Assembly: GCF_009764645.1 (NCBI RefSeq)
Contig: NZ_RWIM01000119.1
Location: 28,279-92,278 of the forward strand
Length of the DNA: 64,000 nucleotides
DNA from: Pseudomonas sp. PB106
GTDB taxonomy: Bacteria > Pseudomonadota > Gammaproteobacteria > Pseudomonadales > Pseudomonadaceae
Direction of reading: 5' to 3'
Shown: in pieces, positions 19,050-25,302 of the stretch
Layout: each line of letters opens with the position of its first letter
Position numbering within the stretch: position 1 is the stretch's first letter
Position numbers and translations under genes: made by a program
The notes under the pieces: generated by a model
What the model was told of the DNA's origin: nothing
Database searches by the model: none
The model's input: only the letters and a program-made list of their open reading frames with translations

Positions 19050-19987
19050 CAGTTCTTCACCAACTCAATGGAAACCGGCGCGATCGCTTCATAGAAAATG
19101 TCGGAAAAGAGCTTGAAATCCCCTCCCTTGGAAAACTGCTTTCTGTACGCCACGAAATGTTTGTTCTGAATCAGGAAATATCGCCTGTCCGCCGCCTCGA
19201 AGAACTGCTTCTGCGCTGCGTCACTCATGCCGAAGACCGATGACCGCCCGATAGCCGCCATTTCCTGATCAGCTGCCATATTCTGCGCACTGGCCTCGAG
19301 CACTCCGGCGACACCGTCAAAATTCCAGTAGCCAAGCGGTTGGCTGACAAAGTCATCGCCATCGCTGAAGTCGTAGTTATCTTCGACGTAGTAACCCAGG
19401 CGATCGGCGACGAATACAACCTTCTTGTCAAAGACGTTTACCACTCCTTCGGCAATTACGCGCATGTTGAAATTGGCCAACGCACCCCGCAGCTCGTCCA
19501 GTTCGCCACCGCCTAACTGACTGAAATTGACTGAACGCGAATTGAAATAACCGAACCTCTCGGCGGCTCGGCCTTTACCGTTGAACGTCAATGGATAACA
19601 GCCAGGCGCGGAATTGCCGAACGCACGCAGTATTTTCGTGTGTATTTCGGGCATTGCCTTTGCGTTATTCCAGGCAGCCTTAAGCACTTGACGTGTCTCT
19701 TCAGGCTTTTTGAATGTCAGCACCCAGTCCATCTTGACGATATTTTCTTCGATGTACTGCTCAGGTACTGGTCGTGTGCGCTCTTTCTCTTCTGTCTCCA
19801 TTCCACCGCTGGCATTGCTCCAGGGAGCACCGTTGAACCAGTGACGCATCAACGCCGCAGCAACGGGCCATTTCATTTTGTCCATCGCACCGGGAATATC
19901 GCTGACCTTGAAAAGCCGCACAGCAGTAGACTGCCCCGGTTTATTGCTCGCGGGGGTCAGGCTGGAAGCTACTACGGTGTCTGCCAT
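19049..19987 (-). CDS. DUF6402-like protein, candidate T6SS effector
   Basis: A 312-residue protein that I associate from memory with DUF6402, a family found next to PAAR and VgrG genes. Supporting segments are MRHWFNGAPW, the alternation around MDWVLTF, and ADRLGYYVEDNYDFSD. No signal peptide, membrane segment or known catalytic motif is seen. The gene sits between a PAAR gene (45 bases upstream) and a coupled small membrane-protein gene, the layout of PAAR-delivered effectors. Its coding sequence is visibly poorer in GC than the tss genes, suggesting a later arrival. Toxic activity is not shown by the sequence; it could instead be an accessory or chaperone protein. Confidence 0.6.
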   Translation of the reverse strand: MADTVVASSLTPASNKPGQSTAVRLFKVSDIPGAMDKMKWPVAAALMRHWFNGAPWSNASGGMETEEKERTRPVPEQYIEENIVKMDWVLTFKKPEETRQVLKAAWNNAKAMPEIHTKILRAFGNSAPGCYPLTFNGKGRAAERFGYFNSRSVNFSQLGGGELDELRGALANFNMRVIAEGVVNVFDKKVVFVADRLGYYVEDNYDFSDGDDFVSQPLGYWNFDGVAGVLEASAQNMAADQEMAAIGRSSVFGMSDAAQKQFFEAADRRYFLIQNKHFVAYRKQFSKGGDFKLFSDIFYEAIAPVSIELVKN

Positions 19988-20032
19988 GTCGACGTCCTAT
20001 CCTTAAAAGTGCGCTGAATCAGAAAACGATGT

Positions 20033-20557
20033 TCAGCCGATCAACACTTCGGTTTGTTGCTCAATGAGCAACTCCACAGGCTCAGCCTGAGCGGAATGGA
20101 TTTTCTGGGTCTTTCCATCAGGGCCGGTAATCCCGCTGATGATCTTTCCCGATGCAGTTTTCAATGTGTACGCCACGCCAGTCATCGGCTTGCCGGTGTC
20201 CTGGCAATTGATCACGAAATGCTCATTAAACGGCCACTGAATCTCCACCGGCAACGGCGGTACAAATGGCGCCGGCGAATGCGAATTGCCGATAATCACC
20301 GTCCCGGATCCAGCCGTAACCTTGTTGCCATGCGTACCCACCGAATCAACCGTCGCGGCAGGTTTGCCGTTGATCAACACAGTGGTCGCCAAACCTCCCG
20401 ACATCGCACCACCACACGCCGAGGCATCGCCTTGGCGGGCGGCCGCGAGGCCGTCGAAGAACACGTCGCCAGAACCGGCGGCGATCGGGTTGGTACCGTG
20501 GCCAGGAAGTGGGCAAGCGGTGGGGTCGGATACTCGTGCTGCGGGTTTGCCAGACAT
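20033..20557 (-). CDS. PAAR-domain spike-tip protein with C-terminal extension
   Basis: A 174-residue protein. Residues 1-95 are a PAAR domain (SGKPAARVSDPTACPLPGHG; GDASACGGAM; GSGTVIIGN), which forms the sharp zinc-bound cone on the VgrG tip. Residues about 105-174 form a beta-rich extension (DTGKPMTGVAYTLKTASG, then TGPDGKTQKI) resembling the transthyretin-like docking modules on PAAR and VgrG proteins. It is 11 bases after tssE and precedes the DUF6402-like gene, so the extension probably loads that protein. It is the only PAAR protein seen in the window. Confidence 0.9.
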   Translation of the reverse strand: MSGKPAARVSDPTACPLPGHGTNPIAAGSGDVFFDGLAAARQGDASACGGAMSGGLATTVLINGKPAATVDSVGTHGNKVTAGSGTVIIGNSHSPAPFVPPLPVEIQWPFNEHFVINCQDTGKPMTGVAYTLKTASGKIISGITGPDGKTQKIHSAQAEPVELLIEQQTEVLIG

Positions 20558-20568
20558 CGGGGATCTCC

Positions 20569-20976
20569 TTAGGTGACCTTGACTTGACCGCTGCCATCCA
20601 GGCGCGCGGAAAAACTGACCTGACGCTTGAACCCTTCAACTTCCAGCAGGCCTTCGATACTGAAGGCGAGGCGAAGCTGATCGTGGTCACGCGGCAGGGA
20701 AATGACACGCACGTTGCTCAGGCGCGGTTCGTAGGCTTCGATGAAGCTTTCGATGGCCAGGCGGGCCTGACTCAGGGAGTCGTGCAGGCTTAGGCGCATG
20801 TCATTGAGATCGGGCAACCCGTAGTCGGCCAGCGTTTGCACGCTGCCGGCCCGGGTGCTGAGCATTTTGGCCAGATGGGCAGCCACAGACGCCATGGCTG
20901 AAGCCTCGAGGCTCCTGCCTTTGCGCTGTTCCGCGTCGCCGTTGAGGCGTTCGAAAAGACTGCCGTATCCGTCCAT
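20569..20976 (-). CDS. tssE: T6SS baseplate wedge subunit TssE (gp25-like)
   Basis: A 135-residue gp25/GPW-family lysozyme-like protein without lysozyme function, the baseplate piece that nucleates sheath assembly. The pattern GLPDLNDMRLSLHDS and the C-terminal IEAYEPRLSNVRV are family hallmarks. It begins nine bases after tssC and is the last core gene before the cargo module. Confidence 0.93.
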   Translation of the reverse strand: MDGYGSLFERLNGDAEQRKGRSLEASAMASVAAHLAKMLSTRAGSVQTLADYGLPDLNDMRLSLHDSLSQARLAIESFIEAYEPRLSNVRVISLPRDHDQLRLAFSIEGLLEVEGFKRQVSFSARLDGSGQVKVT

Positions 20977-20985
20977 GAGTCGCTC

Positions 20986-22461
20986 TTACTCTTTGTCCAG
21001 CTTGCCAACCAGCGACAGGGTGAAATCGGCACCCATGTACTTGAAGTGCGGACGCACGTTCAAGCTCACGCGGTACCAGCCCGGCTCGCCTTCAACGTCG
21101 CTGACGATCACTTGCGCAGCGCGCAGCGGACGACGGCCACGGACTTCGGCGCTCGGGTTTTCCTGGTCGGCAACGTACTGACGGATCCACTTGTTCAGTT
21201 CCAGCTCGAGATCGGTACGTTCTTTCCACGAACCGAGTTGCTCGCGCTGCAGCACTTTCAAGTAGTGAGCCAGGCGGTTGACGATCATCATGTACGGCAG
21301 TTGAGTGCCGAGCTTGTAGTTCAGCTCTGCAGCCTTGCCTTCTGCGCTGATGCCGAAGAACTTCGGCTTCTGCACCGAGCTTGCGGAGAAGAACGCCGCG
21401 TTGTCGGAGCCTTTACGCATGGTCAGGGAGATGAAGCCTTCCTCGGCCAGTTCGTATTCACGACGGTCGGAAACCAATACTTCGGTAGGAATCTTGGTTT
21501 CGATTTCGCCCATGCTTTCGAAATGGTGCAGAGGCAGATCTTCAACCGCGCCACCGCTCTGTGGGCCGATGATGTTCGGGCACCAGCGGAATTTGGCGAA
21601 GCTGTCGGTCAGCTTGGTGCCGAACGCGTAAGCGGTGTTGCCCCACAGGTAGTGCTCGTGGCTGTTGGCAACGGTTTCCTTGTACACGAACGATTTGACC
21701 GGGTTTTCTTCCGGATCGTACGGGTTACGCAGCAGGAAACGCGGCACGGTCAGGCCAACGTAGCGGGAGTCTTCCGAGGTACGGAAGCTCTGCCATTTGG
21801 CGAATTGCGGGCCTTCGAAGTGGTCTTTCAGGTCTTTCAGATCCGGCAGGCCGGTGAAGCTTTCCAGACCGAAGAATTTCGGACCGGCAGCAGCGATGAA
21901 CGGCGCGTGGGACATGCACGAAACGCTGGCCACGTACTGCATCAGCTTGACGTCTGGCGAGCTTGGCGACATGTAGTAGTTGGCGATGATCGCGCCCACA
22001 GGCTGACCACCGAACTGGCCGTATTCAGCGGTGTAGATGTGCTTGTACAGGCCCGACTGCATGACTTCCGGCGAATCTTCGAAATCGTCCAGCAGGTCTT
22101 CTTTCGAGACGTTGAGGATTTCGATCTTGATGTTTTCGCGGAAGTTGGTGCGGTCGACCAGCAACTGCAGACCACGCCACGACGATTCCAGGGCCTGGAA
22201 ATCCGGGTGGTGCAGGATCTCGTCCATCTGACGGCTGAGCTTGGCATCGATCTCGGCGATCATGCGGTCAACCATGGCTTTCTTGACCGGCTCACCGTTG
22301 TTCTGCGGCTTGAGCAGTTCTTCGATGAACGCCGACACACCGCGCTTGGCGATGTCGTAGGCTTCGTCGTCCGGAGTCAGACGGGTTTCGGCGATGATGC
22401 TGTCGAGAATGCTGTACTCGCCGCTTGCGGCGCCCTTCTCTTGTGCTGCGCTAGTGCTCAT
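20986..22461 (-). CDS. tssC: T6SS sheath large subunit TssC (VipB/EvpB)
   Basis: A 491-residue sheath protein. It polymerises with TssB into the contractile sheath around the Hcp tube. Characteristic segments are FQALESSWRGLQLLVDRT and FLLRNPYDPEENPVKSF, and the length is standard. It follows tssB after 26 bases. Its N-terminal helices with TssB form the ClpV-recognised face after contraction. Confidence 0.97.
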   Translation of the reverse strand: MSTSAAQEKGAASGEYSILDSIIAETRLTPDDEAYDIAKRGVSAFIEELLKPQNNGEPVKKAMVDRMIAEIDAKLSRQMDEILHHPDFQALESSWRGLQLLVDRTNFRENIKIEILNVSKEDLLDDFEDSPEVMQSGLYKHIYTAEYGQFGGQPVGAIIANYYMSPSSPDVKLMQYVASVSCMSHAPFIAAAGPKFFGLESFTGLPDLKDLKDHFEGPQFAKWQSFRTSEDSRYVGLTVPRFLLRNPYDPEENPVKSFVYKETVANSHEHYLWGNTAYAFGTKLTDSFAKFRWCPNIIGPQSGGAVEDLPLHHFESMGEIETKIPTEVLVSDRREYELAEEGFISLTMRKGSDNAAFFSASSVQKPKFFGISAEGKAAELNYKLGTQLPYMMIVNRLAHYLKVLQREQLGSWKERTDLELELNKWIRQYVADQENPSAEVRGRRPLRAAQVIVSDVEGEPGWYRVSLNVRPHFKYMGADFTLSLVGKLDKE

Positions 22462-22487
22462 TGTGTTGGCTTCCTTGGCTGCTGGGT

Positions 22488-22991
22488 TCAGGCGTCCGGG
22501 GCTGCGGCGTTGAGGCCCAGCTCACCGAGTACGCGACCGCGGGATTCGTCGTCGGCGAGCACGCCTTCGATGGCTTTACGGAACGCAGGTGCGTTACCCA
22601 GCGGGCCTTTGAGGGCCACCAGCGCATCGCGCAGTTCCATCAGTTTTTTCAGCTCAGGCACTTGCTCGACCAGGCTGGCCGGGTTGAAGTCCTTCATCGA
22701 ATTGACGCGCAGTTGCACAGCCAGCTCGTCGGCCTCGCCATCTTCCTGCAGACGGTTCGGCACGCTCAGCGTCAGACCCAGTTCTTGCTTGGCCAACACT
22801 TCGTCGAAGGTCATCTTGTCGATGCTGATCGGCTTGCGATCTTCGATTTTGCGATCGTCCTTGCGGTGGGTGTAGTCACCGATTGCCAGCAGCTTCAGCG
22901 GCAGTTCAATCTCTTCCTGAGCACCGCCGGTGGCGGGTTTGAAGGTGACGTTGATGCGTTCCTTGGGGGCTACCGAGCCTTCTTTGGCCAT
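22488..22991 (-). CDS. tssB: T6SS sheath small subunit TssB (VipA)
   Basis: A 167-residue TssB. It opens MAKEGSVAPKERINV and contains KLLAIGDYTHR and ADELAVQLRVNSMKDFNPA, both strongly conserved in VipA proteins. The ATG at 22991 was chosen over an in-frame codon at 23057 because of this family start and the AAGGAG-type site in front. It lies between tssA and tssC, the normal order in HSI-II-type clusters. Confidence 0.95.
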   Translation of the reverse strand: MAKEGSVAPKERINVTFKPATGGAQEEIELPLKLLAIGDYTHRKDDRKIEDRKPISIDKMTFDEVLAKQELGLTLSVPNRLQEDGEADELAVQLRVNSMKDFNPASLVEQVPELKKLMELRDALVALKGPLGNAPAFRKAIEGVLADDESRGRVLGELGLNAAAPDA

Positions 22992-23023
22992 GGCTTTTCT
23001 CCTTGCGGTTGTGGCCCTGGGGC

Positions 23024-24586
23024 CTATTCGAGTACCACTTCGAGATCGAGGTGGCACAGCCTGCGATAAATCTCTTCCTTGCGTTCACGTACGGCATGGT
23101 TCTGCGGCAACAACTCGCAGCAGCTATGCAGTAAATGCAGCACTTCCAATGCAAGATCGGGCTCCCAGGCGTGCAGGCCTGAGTCCTGTAATGTCTGATC
23201 GAGGGTTTCCAGCTGGTTCTTGGCCAGTTCGTATTTCTTGGCCATGAAGCACAGGCGTGCGAGGGCGAACTGCCAGAAGAAGCGTTCGCGACCGCCGTGG
23301 GCCGACTGCAAGCCTTGCTTGAGCGTCTGCACGGCAGGCTTTAGGCCATCCTTGCGCAGCAGCGGCAGGACTTCTTCGAGGGCCTTTTCCCACGCCGGCT
23401 GGGTTTCGACGTTTTCGCTTTCGACCTTGCGCGGCGCGCTGGCGCTTTGCAGATGCGGCATGACGTTGGCGGCGATCCACGCCCGGGTGGACGGATCGGC
23501 AAACGGCGCGCCGTCATGGAAGCGCAACTCGACGATGCCGGGCAGCCGTTGAACCAAAAGCGCGAAGTGGATTTCCACTTCGCGCATTGCCAACTCGGCG
23601 TTGAGGTTCTGGAGACATTCCCAGACCATCCTCTGGCCATCGAACCAGAACGGCGCCTTCGCCAGGCTCGCCTCCAGTTCCACCAGCAGGTCGGCGTATT
23701 TGCCCTGATCGAAACGGTCCTGATAAAGCTTGAGTTTTTCCAGCGGCAAGCCGCGCAGCACGGTGATCTGCTCGGCGTTGCGCTCGGGTACGGCGTCGAT
23801 GGTCATCCACAGCAGCGTGCGGTTGAGGCGCAGGGCACGCAGGTCGGTGGCTTTCTGTTTGAGCCACCAGGCACACAGTGGACGAGCGCTTTCCTGTTGG
23901 GCGCGCAGGGCTTTGTGTGCTTCTCGTTCGTTGTCGATCGGCGCGCCAGGAGTGAGCAACTGGCTCGCGGCCTGTTTGACTTGCGCCACCGCCGCACCGA
24001 CCACGCCGGGAGCCGGCTGATTGTCAGCCGCGCGCTGGATCATGGTTTTCAGGCGACGGGAGATCGGCAGCAACAGCGGCGAGTCATCGCCCAAATGTTC
24101 AGCACACGCCGCTTCGAGACCGGACAGGTGCTCGGACAGCTGCCGGAACATCGGCAACTGCTCTTTGATCGCAATATTTTCGGTAATGACCTGCTCGAGG
24201 CGCGGCACCAGCCAGCCAATGGCAGCGGCACGGGTGCGGGGTTTGAGCGGGTGAACGTCGGCCCAATTGTGTTCCGACAGGTGGTGCAGCAAACCCAGGC
24301 CGGCAAGGAGGCCGGGGAAGGATTCACGCTGGTACAGCGACCACGTCAGCCAGGCGCCGACACGCAGATCCTTGGATTGGGTACGCAGAAGATTTTCGCT
24401 GTTTTCGCGAATTTTCAGCCAGTCGATCTGCCCGCTTTCGTGCATCGACGAGGCTTTGGCCAGCTCGCTTTCCAGCGCCTCGAATTCGCTCGAGAAACGA
24501 ACGTCTTCGCCCGCGAAATTCTCTTTGGAAACAGAGACTTTAGCGAGTTCGAGGTAATGGGCGGAAAGTTTGCTTGAGTAGGACAT
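23024..24586 (-). CDS. tssA: T6SS cap/assembly protein TssA
   Basis: A 520-residue TssA with an N-terminal ImpA domain (about 1-200, including GAWLTWSLYQRESFPGLLAG) and an extended helical C-terminus (ARLCFMAKKYELAKNQLETL) of the long TssA class. TssA starts sheath polymerisation and stays at one end of the growing tail. It is the first gene of the leftward operon. The start ATG (24586) has an AAAGG site. The nearest good promoter candidate is about 630 bases upstream, leaving an unusually long leader. Confidence 0.93.
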   Translation of the reverse strand: MSYSSKLSAHYLELAKVSVSKENFAGEDVRFSSEFEALESELAKASSMHESGQIDWLKIRENSENLLRTQSKDLRVGAWLTWSLYQRESFPGLLAGLGLLHHLSEHNWADVHPLKPRTRAAAIGWLVPRLEQVITENIAIKEQLPMFRQLSEHLSGLEAACAEHLGDDSPLLLPISRRLKTMIQRAADNQPAPGVVGAAVAQVKQAASQLLTPGAPIDNEREAHKALRAQQESARPLCAWWLKQKATDLRALRLNRTLLWMTIDAVPERNAEQITVLRGLPLEKLKLYQDRFDQGKYADLLVELEASLAKAPFWFDGQRMVWECLQNLNAELAMREVEIHFALLVQRLPGIVELRFHDGAPFADPSTRAWIAANVMPHLQSASAPRKVESENVETQPAWEKALEEVLPLLRKDGLKPAVQTLKQGLQSAHGGRERFFWQFALARLCFMAKKYELAKNQLETLDQTLQDSGLHAWEPDLALEVLHLLHSCCELLPQNHAVRERKEEIYRRLCHLDLEVVLE

Positions 24587-25022
24587 CCATGGCCTTTATT
24601 AAGGATTACAGTCAGGCGCCTATTGGAGTTGCGGCGGCGCGGGACAGTATCAAAGAGCGGTGCAACGGACTCATCCAATTGAGTTGTGCTCTTTCAAGTG
24701 GGCGCATCGTAATCACTATGATGGCCACTAGCAAGCATCTGATTAAACAACAAGACGAAGTGTTCATTGGGGTCTGTAGGAGATTGCCCTATATGTCGCA
24801 AGGGATTCCCTGAGTGTCATTTATAATCGCCGCATTTTCCTCTTCCCCGCCAAAACCCTGAGCTAGAGCGCTCGGACCCACTGAGTGGGCATCCTGCCTT
24901 ACGCTCGTCTCAATACACGGCGGCAAGCATGACAACTCTTGAAAAAAATAGAAGTAGGACTCTTCCTAAAATGCATTGGTCTCTATGAATAATTTAGCGA
25001 GGACAATGACCAGCCTAAAAAG

Positions 25023-25041
25023 TGCCATCAATTTGATGGCA
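25023..25041. promoter_or_regulatory. 19-nt perfect palindrome, possible operator or leader hairpin
   Basis: TGCCATCAA and TTGATGGCA flank a single central T. Symmetry of this quality in an AT-rich regulatory region suggests a dimeric regulator site. It lies inside the predicted long tssA leader, so it could also act as an RNA hairpin. It is not an ANR/FNR box, because the half-sites face the wrong way and the spacing is one base. Confidence 0.5.
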
Positions 25042-25164
25042 AATTACTTTGTGAAACTTCCAGCAGGCCGGAAACACTGCACATTCGTGCTAATTCAATA
25101 GTTATCGAACTCTCCCTCCTACAGTCATTTCCTTCAATTCATACAACACCTTACAACCCGGAAG

Positions 25165-25186
25165 TCTCTGACAAATGTCAGAGACG
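25165..25186. promoter_or_regulatory. Perfect 10-bp inverted repeat, candidate Sfa2 activator site
   Basis: Arms GTCTCTGACA and TGTCAGAGAC are separated by two A residues. The site is centred about 77 bases before the predicted start of the rightward sigma54 transcript, within the usual range for enhancer-binding proteins with a Fis-type HTH such as Sfa2. No T-run follows, so it is not a terminator. Assignment to Sfa2 is inference. Confidence 0.55.
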
Positions 25187-25211
25187 GTTCTTACATCAAT
25201 TTATTTCCCCC

Positions 25212-25225
25212 GCAGCTAGCGTGCC
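25212..25225 (-). promoter_or_regulatory. Sigma54-like promoter facing tssA
   Basis: Read on the minus strand the sequence is GGCACGCTAGCTGC. The -24 GGCACG is a full match to the consensus, and GG is separated from GC by exactly ten bases. The -12 box is CTGC rather than TTGC. The predicted start is near 25200, leaving about 610 bases before tssA. Presence of a sigma54 activator in the operon supports it. Confidence 0.65.
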
Positions 25226-25226
25226 T

Positions 25227-25241
25227 TGGCAAATTTTTTAC
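25227..25241 (+). promoter_or_regulatory. Weaker sigma54-like promoter facing vgrG-lipase
   Basis: TGGCA-N8-TAC, with the -24 TGGCA intact and the -12 reading TTAC instead of TTGC. Spacing between the two invariant dinucleotide positions is ten. It begins one base after the opposite promoter ends, so the two would be back to back. The predicted start is about 50 bases before the vgrG ATG. The G-to-A change at -13 would weaken it. Confidence 0.4.
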
Positions 25242-25302
25242 GCGTGGCGATCAGGGACGATCGAACACCGCGCATCGACTCACTTTGCTTAAGGACAAGC
25301 GT

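Larger units (their letters stand above)
24587..25302. promoter_or_regulatory. Divergent T6SS control region, no convincing gene
   Basis: These 716 bases separate tssA from the divergent vgrG-lipase. No open frame has both a ribosome site and protein-like content. The part from about 24930 to 25200 is clearly richer in A and T than the flanking genes. It holds a short CCCACT/AGTGGG hairpin near 24880, an isolated TATAAT hexamer at 24822-24827, a 19-nt palindrome (25023-25041), a 10-bp inverted repeat (25165-25186) and two opposed sigma54-like elements (25212-25241). Confidence 0.7.

Noticed and set aside
24722..24736. TGGC-N8-AGCA resembling a rightward sigma54 promoter
   Set aside because: The -12 box reads AAGC and the site is about 570 bases from any rightward gene; the element at 25227 is better placed.
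25023..25041. Palindrome as an ANR/FNR box
   Set aside because: ANR sites read TTGAT-N4-ATCAA; here the half-sites are reversed (ATCAA-T-TTGAT).
25165..25186. Inverted repeat as a transcription terminator
   Set aside because: Arms are moderate in GC, the loop is only two bases and no T-run follows on either strand.
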